Positions 1 through 12,330 of a DNA stretch of 64,000 nt are shown here, in pieces. The stretch spans positions 19,931,009 to 19,995,008 of the forward strand of contig CM040100.1 of NCBI GenBank assembly GCA_022496805.1. The letters are read 5' to 3'. This stretch comes from Pohlia nutans (lineage: Eukaryota > Streptophyta > Bryopsida > Bryales > Mniaceae). The notes under the pieces are model-generated. The model searched no databases and was not told the origin of the DNA. It saw only the letters and a list, made by a program, of their open reading frames with translations. A program made the position numbers and the translations under genes. Positions within the stretch are counted from its first letter, which is position 1, and each line of letters begins with the position of its first letter.

Positions 1-430
1 CAGATTTGCAGGCACTCTACTGTAATGCACATATTGTGCCATTGGGAAATCTTAGTATGCTAAGTTGAATATACTGAAGCTCTAATGCCCTAAATACGTA
101 GGGCTTTGAGATATAACCTAGATGTATTTTATAAGATGGGCTTGTCAGTTTCAACTTCAAGGAACAATTGTAGGATGTAGTGGTTAGAGGATAAATGTAT
201 GGTCAAGTTTGAGGTAAATGAATTTACAATTAAATTTACAAGTTGACATTGGAAATTCACCAATCTTATAGTTGTGATATTTGAATGTCATTGTGATTCG
301 CTAAAATCATTATGTTTCAAAGGAGGAGAAGTTGTTTACGTGAGTACTATTTTAGTACGGAAGAGGTGTTTTGAGATTTTTCTAAAAGTGATTTAAAATG
401 TGTTAATAGGTAATAATCTTATCAATTTAA
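1..430. other. AT-rich intergenic, no gene seen
   Basis: No open frame with family similarity and no recognisable repeat terminus. The stretch ends at a TTAA (427-430) that forms the left flank of the first piggyBac-like MITE. Confidence 0.5.
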
Positions 431-975
431 CCCCTAAATGCCCACAACTCTCTCCAGAGTTGGAGAATTGAAGAGATGCATTATAAAATGCAACTAAGAG
501 GGATATTTTGAACTTGATGTATGAATAAAAGTTGTACATTATGAATTTTAGATTCTATCAAGATTGCAATCACCAATATTTTTGTATGAAATTTGAATCT
601 TAAAATTCAAATTTTTTTTGTAATTCGATTATGAATAAGATGTTGACAATTTTTGGATGAAATTTGTTGTGATGGGGTTGAAAGTATAGTGATTTTTGGA
701 GATTTTTTGGTTGCTTAATTTTGTGAGTTGACTTTTTCAGGAGCTCTTTTGAACTATTTTGAACTAAGATCTTAGAATTTTTTGGTGAATCACTCCAACA
801 TGAAATGAGGCATAAAAATTTCACAAATCATCTCCTTTCTAATCGGCTCACACATGCATGAAGCCAACTTCTCATGAAATCTATAGTAAAAAATCCACAC
901 TGCTAAAAGTGTATGGTGGATAAGAAAACGTGGATGAAATCTATACATTGTCCAAAAAACGGACGCTTGGGCAAT
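431..975 (+). mobile_element. piggyBac-like MITE, subfamily alpha (copy 1, right end lost)
   Basis: The element starts CCCCTAAATGCCC directly after a TTAA. Its interior (from about 475 a stretch beginning GCATTATAAAATGCAAC, and from about 780 the GAATCACTCCAACATG region) recurs at 22,357-22,925, where both terminal inverted repeats are intact. Here the expected right end (TGGGCA followed by TTTAGGGG) stops after TGGGCA at about 975 and runs straight into the next element. No coding capacity is visible, so it is non-autonomous. Confidence 0.6.
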
Positions 976-978
976 CAA

Positions 979-1555
979 CCCCTAAAGGACCACAACTATG
1001 TTTTTCTCCAAACACTCTAAAGTTGCCTAAAAGTACCCCTTATCTAAAAACGTTAAACAATTTTTGATCTAAAACCTTTTTGAACGATCTAACCGTAGGA
1101 TGTTTCAACCAACTTGAATTTATTAGCACATACAAATTTTCAACTGTTCAGGGTTCCTCAATAGTAAGGTTATAAGATACAAAGTTGTTTGCACTTTTTT
1201 TTTGGCTCCTTGCCCAAGTTTGAAACTTTTTGAAAATGCCTAAAATGCTAAGTTTGGTCTCAAATTTGGTAAAATGAATTTGGCAGTTGTGTATATAGAG
1301 GTGTTAGCTCATTGTGTACAAAAATTCAGATGCATAGCTCATTGTATGCAAATTTTCAGGAGCTACCCGCAATTAAGTCTTTCACTTTTGCATGATTGTA
1401 TCTTTTGATCTATACATCACCTACATACCAAAATTACCATCCCATCTTCGTTACAAAGAGTAGAATCACCACAAAAAATCTCAAAAACTGAGGATCAATA
1501 CTCATCCCACAACGAGCTGACCGAACTTGCAAAATCAACCCTGGTCCTTTAGGGG
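979..1555 (+). mobile_element. piggyBac-like MITE, subfamily beta (copy 1)
   Basis: The left terminus CCCCTAAAGGACCA and right terminus TGGTCCTTTAGGGG are inverted repeats. TTAA follows the right end (1556-1559), and the left flank is the variant TCAA. The right half (about 1210-1555) recurs in inverted orientation at 36,815-37,143. The termini (CCC inside a TTAA target) fit the piggyBac pattern. There is no transposase ORF. Confidence 0.65.
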
Positions 1556-1951
1556 TTAAGAGTTAATCCAATGTTGTTCATTATGCACTTTTGGTTGTTC
1601 TTTTTAAAATTCATAAAACAATGAGTTGTTTTGTAGATGTAATCTATTATATAATATGGATTGTGTATACATTCATAGATACATGTGCACTTTTTCTCGC
1701 GAAACTGTTTAGTATAAGTGTAAAAATGAAATTATAAGAGCAAAGCTAGTATAATTATAAGAATAATTTTTTGAAAAGTGGATTTAAAAATATTGACATG
1801 TGTATCGCCGGAGGGTTTTCCTTCAGGTTTTGTGCTTGTTTGTTATATTATAAAATTGATAAAATTGATAACATGAAGGAAAACATGAAAAAACAAGCTA
1901 ATTTGTGTTGAAAACTTCTTTTATGAACTCAAATGAATGAACAAAAATTAA

Positions 1952-2192
1952 CTCCTAAAGGACCATTATGAGTAGGTTTTATGTAGATTTTTTTGTTCGA
2001 TTTTTTAAATTTTTATTCGACGTATGTAATATTCTTCACAAATTCGGGTGATATAAAATTTGGTTCCATTTCAATTATATTTTTCACAATATTCGGGTGA
2101 TATAAAATTTGGTTCCATTCTCAATTATATTTTTCACAATACAATCATTTAAATTTTCCTTAAAAAACCATAAAACCTTGGTCTTTGAGGGA
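1952..2192 (+). mobile_element. piggyBac-like MITE, subfamily gamma (copy 1)
   Basis: The TTAA at 1948-1951 precedes a CTCCTAAAGGACCA start, and the right end reads TTGGTCTTTGAGGG followed by ATTAA. Inside is a tandem duplication of about 53 bp (about 2036-2142) that contains TTCGGGTGATATAAAATTTG. Related copies lie in DGAT1 introns 4 and 11. Confidence 0.6.
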
Positions 2193-2760
2193 TTAAGTCA
2201 ATGCAATAATAGGAACTCATTTCAAAATACTTATTTATAATCAATACATCTTAAACATGATTTTAGTCAATTTTTGAAGAATTGTAAAGTTATTTAATTT
2301 TTTTTCCTTAAACCCATTATATAAATGTAATAAGCACCCAACCATGTATACATCTTAAAATCACTGTGAAAATTTGAAATCACCTCTAAAGCTTGATTTT
2401 TTTTTCTAAAAAATGATTATGTGATTTTAAGTACAGAGGCTGTAACTGTAGGATCTTGTAGTGAAAAAAGTATAAAGAAATTAAGAAAGACATTTGAGTT
2501 GATTTTGACACACATTTTCCAAGATCATGGAGTTTGACAAGGAGTTTGATTGCCCATTTTGAAAATATGAGGGCAATATGAGCGCAAAACACTTTGAATT
2601 GATTTTATTTATTTATGGTTCTTCTAATAATTATTCTTCTTAAATAAACTTTTTGAGCTAGAAGTTAAATGCAAAGTGTTCCAAAAAAATATCAATAGAG
2701 CTTTAGTTTAGCAATATGAGCATTGCAAGAAAATGATCTTTGATGACTATGACCCCAAAG
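2193..2760. other. AT-rich spacer, no gene seen
   Basis: Nothing beyond short A/T tracts was recognised between the gamma MITE and the long-TIR element. Confidence 0.45.
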
Positions 2761-4586
2761 TTCATTTCAAGGGTGGCCCGGAAAACACGGGGCCCCAGAT
2801 TTCAGAAAACTAAATTGTGAGCGGGTCCACGTACACGGGGGGGGGGGGAGTTTGGGGGTCCACGTAATATTCTAAAGTTTCACGAAATGAGGGGGTCCGA
2901 CGGGGCGCTGACGGGGCGCTGAGGTGCGTATGACGGGGCGCTGACGGGACTCGATGCCCTCGATGGGACTCTCTGGGCTCTCGGTTTTGTCTCTCATTTC
3001 TGTCTCTCTCAGTTCTCTCTCAGTTCTCTCTCAGATCTGGCGAGTGATCGGCTTCTAGAGTTTTTGCAGGAGAGATCGAGGGTCTGGCGAGTGAGATCGA
3101 GACTTCTAATGGGCGAATGGATCCGTGAGTACTTTGGCTTCACTAGAGTTTTCGCAGGAGATGGTGAGTGATGGCGGCGAGAGTGTCGAGAGATCGAGGG
3201 TCTGGCGAGAGTGATGGCGTTCCTGTTCTTCGATTAAAGCGAAACCGATGGGGCGAGATTTTTCTCGAAGGATTGAAGCATTTGTTGTTTGGTGGAGCAA
3301 TTCACGAGGCAATTGTTGCGAATGATCTCTCGGGTAAGCAAAACCACACACACACTAACTTACTACAATGGCGTCGTTGTTGGAAGTTCACATAGGGTTA
3401 AGGCTTTTGAAAAATCAAAGAAAGGTTATAGTTTATACTACACTATACTATATTAGTGACAAACCTCCATGCTTTGCTTTGGCAACCCGTAATTTGGGGG
3501 AAAGAGACGATGAATGGGAAGAGTGACAGTACGATGCCGTTTCGGGAATTCAATGGAATTAATTGTTGAATTTCTGGAATGTAGGTTGTGGTCTCTCGGG
3601 AAGCTTTTATTTCATTTCCGTTGCGAGATCTGCAATGAGGATCTGGACCTGGAAATTGGTTGATGTTCTTAGAAGCAACAAAACACGGAACCATCTACTC
3701 TTGCAAGGTCTGATGGATCTCTATTCTCCACCAAACCTTGACCACTGTGCAAGCTCACACTACAATACAGGTTTCTGGATTTTAAGCAGGGCTAAGTTCA
3801 TTGTAGAAGTTTTAATACTCTGACTGTTCCGAAGTGCACATTGTCTGAGCTTCCATTTGTATGGATGGACTAATCACTATCTGGAGTGATGGCGTGAGCG
3901 CTCGCTGGAGAGTTTTCAGGAGTGATCGTTTTCAGTGACGTCGGAGACCGGACATCAGAGATTGGAGTTCTGCCGTCGAAGACGCTCGCAGGCGCTCGCA
4001 GACCCAAAAATCATGAGTCTTACATACATGTGACGAGGGTCATAGTGCGATATTTTGCGCGAACTGCAGCAAGTGTTAATTTGTTTTTCCGGATATCCAT
4101 GAAGTACGTGACCATTACTGTCACCGTTTCTGTCACTTCTTCCATGGTATGTTTGCATTGATCTTTCTTTCATGTTGTTGCTTGCGATTTGTTATTGCCA
4201 CTACTTTCATAACATGTTTTGTTATCAGAAGGACTTTGTCAAACATAAGAGAGCCCATAGGAAATGCTTATTTGCAGTCTTGTCTGTTTGATATCGTTGC
4301 TTAAGTTGTGATATCATTTTGTGAAGCTTTTGCAGGAGTCTGTTTCCTGTCTGAACTCTTAAGTACAACTCTGTAATTGCAATGGTTGAGGCTGAGCTTT
4401 CTTTTGCGTTTCGGTCCATAATGTTGATAATGTTACTTATTTTCATGCAGGTTCCATTAGGCAGTGAGATATTTTTACTTCTACCAGGAGGTGGGGTTGG
4501 CTCAATGATACACTATGGATTTTATTTTCAACAATGCTGAATACTTGGATGCAAATTTACACTTTGACAGTATAAATAAAAAGTAT

Positions 4587-5117
4587 GCAAATTTTCCCTT
4601 AATTTTTGTATGTGCCATGTGGCACCCCCACAAGGGGGTCCATGTGGCACGAAATGAATTAAAAAAATTCATTTCTCTCAATTTTTCTCTCAATTTTTCC
4701 CCTCGAGCAATTCGTGACACTATGAGGTATAATTTCACTATAAGATATGAGGTATAATTTCACTATAATATTATAGTGAAATTATACCTCATATCTTATA
4801 GTGAAATTATACCTCATATCTCATCTCAAAATATTATAGTGAAATTATATCTCATATCTTATAGTGAAATTATACCATATCTTATTCGTGAAATTATACC
4901 TCATAGTCATAGTGTCACGAATTGGTTGAGCGGAAAAAGTGAAATTATACCTCATATCTTATAGTGAAATTATACCTCATAGTCATAGTGTCACGAATTG
5001 GTTGAGCGGAAAAAATGAGAGAAAAATTGAGAGAAATGAATTTTTTTTAATTCATTTCGTGCCACATGGACCCCCTTGTGGGGGTGCCACATGGCGCAAA
5101 GAAAAATTAAGGCAAAA
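4587..5117. repeat. Large foldback (inverted repeat of about 150-bp arms)
   Basis: Arms at about 4587-4740 and 4975-5117 are reverse complements. Each contains the nested palindrome GCCATGTGGCACCCCC / GGGGGTCCATGTGGC, a CAATTTTTCTCTC stretch and the AATTCGTGACACTATGA end. The centre is built from a 25-bp unit (AGGTATAATTTCACTATAAG-type) in direct and inverted copies, with a near-perfect palindrome centred at about 4770. It is nested in the 4.4-kb element. Confidence 0.7.
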
Positions 5118-5505
5118 TTCAAAAAAAAAATTAAAAAAATAAAAAATTCCAAACACCTTGTACATGTGGGTGACAAAAAACAGAAAATTCAGAAAATTCA
5201 CCAAAATGCACAATAACACCAACCCATCATTCGCGAAAACTCTCGACACTCGCCAAACTACTCATTCGCCAAACAAACCAAAACTTCTGCACTCATAAGT
5301 TTAAGCAGTAATAGTACAATTGAGAATTAGGTCAACACTACAACACTACATCACTACATCACTACATCATCAAGAAGAAGATTGATTCTCTTCCTCACCG
5401 TCTGTCATGCTTGGCAAAACCAAAACTTCTGCATTCTAGATTGTACAAAAGTCTGAGAAGTGTAAGCAGCAATAGTACAATTGAGAATTAGGTCAACACT
5501 ACAAC

Positions 5506-5765
5506 TTACACTACATCAAGAAGAGGAAGAAGATTCATTTCTTCCTCAAGGTCAGTACCTTCGACAGGCAAATCTTCCTTGAACCAGACACGGAACCACC
5601 TTCCATGTGCAGCAAGTTCTTGTACCCTTCCATTGTCAAAACGTAAGCGGCAATAAGCGAGCGGGATTGCTGGCCATCAGACAAGCTAGGGCTAGGCTTC
5701 ATGGTTCCAATTCGGATCGGGTGTGTGGGCGCTAGGTCCGTTACTGCCGTGTTTGAAGCAGCCTG
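5506..5765 (-). pseudogene. Rhodanese-like (chloroplast STR-type) C-terminal fragment, frameshifted
   Basis: On the minus strand a frame reads TMKPSPSLSDGQQSRSLIAA, then YVLTMEGYKNLLHMEGG. This closely resembles the C-terminal half of plant plastid rhodanese-like (STR) proteins, where a GQQSRSLIAAY segment and a GYKN-EGG-KEGLP tail are typical. At about 5590-5605 the frame shifts by one. The other frame continues WFRVWFKEDLPVEGTD and ends at a TAA (5506-5508). No N-terminal exons were found upstream, so this looks like a captured 3' fragment rather than a working gene. The 3' segment is partly duplicated next to it (about 5285-5400 versus 5425-5550). The family match is from memory. Confidence 0.6.
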
Positions 5766-7991
5766 GTCACATTAACGCAACGAATTCAATTACCAACAAA
5801 TCGCAGGATTAGAGAATGCATGCAAAATTGACGCATTTGCACTTCGCTAACTACATATGTTGAAATGCTCAAACTGACGAAAAAAGAAATCTCTACCTAA
5901 GAGGTAGGGACTGCACACATAAGACTTCGTCACTTATAACAATTCCAAAGGTAATGTAATGATTACGCTAAGCATTTCAGCCACATAAGTAAGAATGCCA
6001 GACGAATTCCAAAGTAGGAGAATTGAATATGATTGCTATGACTGCTGGAAGAATACAAGCAGCAAAAGTACAGAACAAACTCTCGTTTCCCTCCACCAAA
6101 CCCTAATCAGAACAAAAGACGAATGAGCAGAGCATGAAGGGGACAACTTGAAAAAGAAAAAAAAAAAAAAAGATTACGCACCTGCGCCGAAGAACCTGCG
6201 TCAATCTTCCTGCTTTCGATCTCCCGACGCTTACAGAATCTGTAAATTTGCCAGAGTATGCAGGCCCTGAATCCCGGTACTGCCCAGCTCGAGTATATGA
6301 GTATGTCATTATCCCTATTTCTCAAGCATAAGATTCCTGCTCTATTTCTTTCTGTAAAACATGCGACGGTCTCCTTACAGTCTGCAAACGGATATTCTCA
6401 AACTGCTCCCGTAACAGACAGGCATTTGAAACTGCTCATTACGCACATTACACACCTGCCTTCCGCTCCTGCCTTCCGTCCTCTCACCTTCCGATCGCTC
6501 CCGCCCGATCGCACCTGCCTTCTGAGCGCCGTTCCTCGATCGCGACTTCGCCTGCGCTCCCCGATCGCAGATCGATTTCCGAACACTCAGAGACTCCGAT
6601 CTCCGACGCTTTCTCTCAGCTTACGAGCGCTCATCTCCGCTCCCCGATCGCGCCTGCGCCTGCGCCACTCTCACCGCTCGTCATCGTCAACTCGATTCAC
6701 TCCGCTAGCTCACTCCCAAAAACTCTTGAAACCTTGCATGCGACGGTCTCTGCGAGCGCTCTCAATCGCTCACTCCGATCTCACGATTCTCACCGCTCTC
6801 ACCGCTCTCAATCCCCAAAACTCTGAGAACTCGAAACTGTCACACTCCGATCGCCTCCTTGATCGCTCTCTCTGATGCCGAGACTCGCCGCTCACTCCGA
6901 TCGCCTCTCAATCACAGACACACAGACAGTGAGTCCCATCGAGCCCACCTCAGAACCTCACCTCACAGAACCTCACGGCTCAAAACTTCACCTCAGAGCC
7001 TACGTGGCCTCAGAACCCCCTGAGCCTACGTGGCCTCAGAACGCCCCGTCATAGTGTACGTGGACCCCCTCAAAATCCAGGGAATTCTGTATTCCAAATC
7101 CACCTGAGACCCCCCCCTTGCGTACGTGGAGTGGCTGAAATTTTTTCGTTTCCTGAAATCCAGCACCCCCCCCGCATTTCTCGGGCCACCACCCTGAATG
7201 ACTAAAGTGCTATTATTATACTCAATTTAACTTCTAAACTGATTAGATTTTTTGAAATTGTATAAAAATTTAGCTTATTCAGAGGTTAGCTTTATTTATG
7301 TATTTTTGTGAGAACATAAATTTTTGGTGGTTTTTAAAAATCCAAATTAATGTGAAGAAAATTAAATTTAAAATATAACTTGTAAATGTAATATAGATTT
7401 GATTTCTTATTGTAGGTCTTAACCCCTAAAGGACCAAGTGGATGCATTGTGTTCAAGAATGATTTCATAACTTTAATAATTTATTTGGATTCCATAATTT
7501 TGACTCAAAGTTAACTAAAGAATTGTAAATATCCATTACGAGAACACAAAAATCCTTCAAGATTTGCAATTACATTGATCGATCCACTAGGAAAAATCTA
7601 AAACATCAACGCAAGTGAACTTGGAACATGGTAGTTAGGGAGGGTGATGACCTAGAGGGCGTTTTCACACTAGAGTGTGACATTTGTAACAAAAAAAAGT
7701 GTACAGTATATAAAACATTTGCCATTACTATATAATTAACACTATATAACCTCGTATATAACAATTACAAAAATGTTTAAATATAGTTTGAATGGAATCT
7801 TTTCAAATTCTTTGGAATCTTTCTAATATTTTATGTTATTTTGGAATTTTGGAATATTCTAAAAATAAACTAATTTTTTTTACACATTTTATGCAATGTA
7901 ACAATTAATAACAATCACAAACACCAACTCAATGGGTCCCCAACAAGTTCACCCAAACATAAATCTTTGAGAATCAATCATTGTTGTTGTA

Positions 7992-8097
7992 CTAGTGGGA
8001 CCCGTGCCGTTGAGCACATTGAGCTTGGGTTGTCTCCTCGATGGATTCCAGCGCGGAACGGTCGAGTGAGAGAAACCGAGCTGTATACTATAATAGA
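7992..8097 (-). mobile_element. Helitron-like mini-element (copy 1)
   Basis: Read on the minus strand, it begins A|TCTATTATA and ends CTAG|T. A short GTG/CAC hairpin sits 8-10 nt before the CTAG, as in Helitron 3' ends. Near the 5' end lies a stem (8021-8036 with 8068-8082) closing a 31-nt loop (8037-8067). That loop is almost identical in two other copies, while the stems differ. It is only 106 bp, so clearly non-autonomous. Confidence 0.5.
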
Positions 8098-9356
8098 TAA
8101 TAGGGTCAAGACCCATATTTAATATTTTTTGAATAAAAGGTCCATTGGTCAATTTTTTTAATTTTAATTTTTTGAATGATTAAATATGGCCATGGCCAAA
8201 ATAGATTAGAAATAGAAAAATATAAATTAAAGTAACTTATTATATTTTTTCTCTTTTATACTTATAATTTCCACTTTTTTTACATTTTTTCTTTTTTGTT
8301 TTAAATTATTTTTTGGCGGCCCTGCTATAATTTTTTGAATGATTGAATGATTAAATCATAAAACAAAGACATAAATCATTGACTGCTGGATTACTCAGAG
8401 ATCTCGTCTATCTGAATCCTATACACCAGCGGTTTTTTTGGTTGCTAATTTTAATCACATTGCTACATAAAATTTGTGCTCGCTAAGAAATTTTTGAAAG
8501 ATAAAAGGAATAAATAGCCAGATTTTCCATATAAAGTCAAGATGTGTAAGCCTCTTTAAACCTAGGTACCACCCAGGTATTGCCTAAGTAGCACATACCT
8601 ATTACACTGATATTAGCTATGTATTAACATGTTATGGAATAATTCAAACCCTACAGTTTTGAGATCACTGGCTGCCACTTTCATCTTTCCCGTTGGCGCT
8701 TTCTAACTTGAAACCCTAAAACTCGAAGCATTTCTTTCTTTTTGGCCATCTACAATTTCTTTTACTAAAAACACTCAGATAGCTTTCTACAGAGATATCG
8801 CTACCATATAAGCAATGATCTCAGAACCACTTTATGACATTTAGAAAATTATGCGACCTCCCACATAAATGGTATCTACTTTTGCTATCCAGTGCATACA
8901 ATACTCATGATATCCGGCAATACCCTCGATATATTAAGGTGATACAATGATGATATCCGCAGATATCACCTCATGTAGTTGCTACATATTTACATCATGA
9001 TGAGCATTCTCGCTACATTTCAGAAAAGAATCAATTTCTTTCTTTGTATGTTTAGCAGTCCTATTTTTCTGGTAGAAATCCACCTAATTTTAGCCAGTTT
9101 TGAGATCACTGCATAGAAGTTACTCCCTCTGTCTCATAAGAAGGTTCTTTTTTCTTTTTTCAAGTCACAAATGAAAGGAACCAGTACAACAAGTCAGGCA
9201 AAAAAACCTTCTCACCAGAAACATAGAAACCCTACAATACAGAAAGAGAATCCGGACCACAGCCTCAGAATCAAGGAAACCTAATTGGGACCGTTGAATG
9301 TGAACATTCTGGCGATCAATATTTACTCTAGAGTTGGAGCAAAACATGAAAGTTCA

Positions 9357-9470
<114 letters not shown>

Positions 9471-10380
9471 TTATTACATTGCCAGAAACACTTGATCTAC
9501 AGGTCAGAAAGTGAGAAACCTAAATATGGAGAAATTGACTATCTAAGAGATGGACTTACTTGCATAATAGATATAATAGATTCAAAGCTAATCTTCCATT
9601 GATTGCGTAGTACAACAGGAAGGCGAATAGATCACCACCTGTAATGAATGATACTCGAAGAATGTCATATCCACTTACGTTCAGTACGAATGGCGCAATT
9701 TTGCACCTTATTTAGGCCAAAATAACCTAAAACCATATCACTAAGGTTTGAAAGGTGAAAAATTATAGCCAAAATGAGCAATAGCAGCAAAATGCTCGTC
9801 CACTCAATCTCACCTTGCTTGAGACCAAGGCCGAAACAACCTAAAATGAAACCCTAAAGAAACCGACACAAATTACAAAATCAGTATAAAAATGGAGAAG
9901 ATACATTAGGGTTTTTGCAATGTGAGAAATTACAGCAACAGAGAGCTAACGCAGAAAAATACTCGTCTGTGAGTAGAAGCGTCATTTTTCGCTCACGGCG
10001 GATGAATCCACGAGCAATATGATCTCACCTTAAACCAAGACCAGAACAAGCTAAATCGAAACCCTAAATGAACCAAAAAATTTAGCCACTTCGAATTGTA
10101 AGGGTTTCGCAATGTATGAAATTCCGAAAACAAAGCTTCAATTGCAACGGCGACGAACAACAATTACCTGGATTTCGCTACGTCCGCAAGCTCTTCCGGT
10201 CCAAGAATTTTTGCGCGCGTTCCATCATAGCTGCGGCAACTGCATTTTTGGAGCTCCTGGTGGTGCTCGAATTTCGCCAATTCGTCGATCTCCAAACCAG
10301 TGCAAGTGGCTGAGCTGAGCAACGTGAGCAAGTGGCTGAGCTGAGCAAGTGGCTCAGCAAGAAAGAAGGAGGATGACGAC

Positions 10381-10456
10381 AGGTCGCTTTGTCTCCTCGC
10401 CGGATTCCAGCGCGGAACGGTCGAATGAGACAAAGCGTCCTGCATTGTATAATAGA
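10381..10456 (-). mobile_element. Helitron-like 5' end with conserved-loop hairpin (copy 2)
   Basis: The minus strand starts A|TCTATTATAC at 10,456. The stem AGGTCGCTTTGTCTC (10,381-10,395) pairs with 10,427-10,441 (14 of 15), closing the same 31-nt loop (10,396-10,426) seen at 8.0 and 17.9 kb. No 3' CTRR end was identified, so the left boundary is open and the element could extend towards 9 kb. Confidence 0.4.
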
Positions 10457-10810
10457 TTTAGTTTTTTAACACCCTTTTTTGTGAGCACTTAGATACAATA
10501 CATTTTTGTATACTTTTGAAATTTCAAATGCTAATCAAGGTTTTGGAATTTATGAGAATGTTTGCAGTGAATGACCTGTTGATTTTGCTTAAAAATTTCA
10601 AAAAAATACTCATGATCAATCCTTATAATCATCTAATATATACGGTAGATTGTTCTAAAAATTTATATACAATCTCACAACTAAGTCCTTTTTGAGCTTC
10701 AACAGTGAAGTTTTCTACATGAACACCAATTAAAAGATACAACTGCCTTCTTGAAAAAATCACAAAAAAGTGATAAATTTTAGGGATGAACATGGTCCTT
10801 TAGGGGTTAA

Positions 10811-11689
10811 TGAAAATTATTTCATGTATCTTTATACCACATTTATTTTAGGTTATCAAATTTTAAGAAAGAACACTCCGTGTCAAAAGAAAACACGTTA
10901 TGTTGATTGGGACATTGTGTACTTTTGATTGTTACATACAATACATATAATTGCAATTAGTCACTAAAATTTAAGAATTTTAAGAAAATTTTACTTTGTA
11001 TAAAAATAGGACTTGAAGAGCATTCCAATCCAATTTTAATTATTGGATTTGGACCTCAGATGAAAAATAACATAAGTAGTGAAAGTTGATATTTTCAATA
11101 CGTCTCACAAACTTGAAGGTAGCGTGATTTAGGGTTTAATATTAGTTTTTTATATATGTACGAGCACGTTAAATTAGCATGAACTTTGTGTCGTTATTGG
11201 TTATGCAATTTTTCGAATTATATATTATACTTCATAAATAATTTATGTATAGCCCCAAAGACTCTTGTTTGAACTTAGTGACAATTTAAAATTTTAATTA
11301 TATTCAAAATGTGCTGTAAATTTTGATTTTTTATATTTTATTTATTAAGAATAAAAACTGTATTTTTGATTAGGTGGACGGGTGTAAATTCATTTCATAT
11401 TTTGAAATTGGAATTAAATAGTAAATATCGTGTAACACATTTGAAAGATTCATTATAAAATATTGTAAGATATCATGAGTAAAAGTGCTTTTTAATATAA
11501 AGAATAGTGCAATTGCAACATTATTTTTTGAATGTTTAATTGTTGTGTACAACTATACCAACTACTATTAATTTACATACTTTTGTATCATATATTTTTG
11601 AGTATTAGTATATGTATATAATACATAAAATATATATTTTTGTTTAAAATTAACTTTTTATATGCTTGTAAAAGAAGTGCATGTACCCT
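10811..11689. other. AT-rich spacer, no gene seen
   Basis: Very AT-rich DNA with no family-like ORF, tandem repeat or clear terminal repeat. Confidence 0.45.
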
Positions 11690-12119
11690 ACATTAAAAAA
11701 ATTTCATGTTGATAAATAAAAATAAATAAAAACATAGAATGCCTAAATAATTAAGAAAATGAACAAATGTTTGAAGAAAAGGAAGAAAAAAAATTTAGAA
11801 GAGAAGAGAAGAGAGAAATTTAAATTTGAATTACTTATTTGGTAAAAATTGCAATTTCAAAGAAAACCTAGGAAAAGAAAATATTTTACATAGAATCAAA
11901 AAGCACCAAGAAAATAAATAGGAAGAAAATAAACGGCAAAACATAAAACAAAAACCCCCAAAAAAGAAACGAAACCAAAAAACACTAAAAAAAACTAAAA
12001 ACTAAAAAAGAACTAAAAAAAGAAAAAAAAGAAAACAATTCAAAAAAATAAGCGTTTCAAAAAAAATTAAATGATAATTTTTTTTTAAAATAAAAATAAA
12101 ACTAAAAAATTATAAACTA

Positions 12120-12330
12120 CAGTGCAGCTCCAACAGAGCTGCACTGCAACTCTAACGGCCTGCCTGCCACCACGGTGGGACAGGGCGGGCTAGTAGCCAA
12201 GGGTCTTGGCCAACCGGCCAAGAGCCTTGACTGGCCCTTGTCAACCCCACGGAGGTCCACGGGGTTGGCAAGTGCGCCCTTTGAAAGGGCGCATCCAACT
12301 ATGAAGTGGGTTTTTTAAAAGCCCATTGTA
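12120..12330. repeat. Block of consecutive GC hairpins after an A-rich tract (element B)
   Basis: At least five adjacent stem-loops lie in about 210 bp: CAGTGCAGCT/AGCTGCACTG, CCACC/GGTGG, TCTTGGCC/GGCCAAGA, CAACCCC/GGGGTTG and GCGCCC/GGGCGC, then an imperfect GGGTTTTT/AAAAGCCC. The flanks are strongly AT-rich. A pyrimidine-rich stretch and a possible splice donor (CCAAG|GTAATG at about 12,396) follow, with an acceptor-like TTTTTGTAG at about 12,559, so this may lie in a promoter or 5' leader. Confidence 0.6.

Larger units (their letters stand above)
2761..7202. mobile_element. 4.4-kb long-TIR DNA element with captured gene sequence (Pack-type)
   Basis: The outer ends are inverted copies of each other. 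The left reads AAGGGTGGCCCGG, a G-run, GGGGGTCCACGTA and then TGACGGGGCGCTGA. The right (7,000-7,200) reads as the reverse complement: CGCCCCGTCA, TACGTGGACCCCC, a C-run, then GGGCCACCACCCT. The inverted repeat is about 200 bp with indels and extends to a shared TCGATGGGACTC. Long TIRs with captured host exons resemble Mutator-like (Pack-MULE) elements, but no clear target duplication was found. The interior is GC-rich near both ends (3.0-4.0 and 6.4-6.9 kb), carries a rhodanese pseudogene fragment and a large foldback, and has no recognisable transposase. Confidence 0.6.

Noticed and set aside
3168..3395. A 75-codon frame in the 4.4-kb element as a gene
   Set aside because: No recognisable domain, short, and embedded in repetitive CTCTCAGTTC/GAGATCGAGG sequence. 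Could be a captured exon, but nothing supports it.
6258..6875. A 205-codon plus-strand frame, Ser/Arg/Leu-rich
   Set aside because: Simple CTC/GATCG-rich sequence near the inner edge of the right TIR, with no domain. It has no matching exon structure and is better read as low-complexity GC-rich element sequence.
10116..10445. Overlapping frames of 65-93 codons around the GC-richer block at 10.1-10.4 kb
   Set aside because: Frames on both strands are open mainly because of base composition. A donor-like GTAATTG follows one of them but no partner exon or family match was seen.
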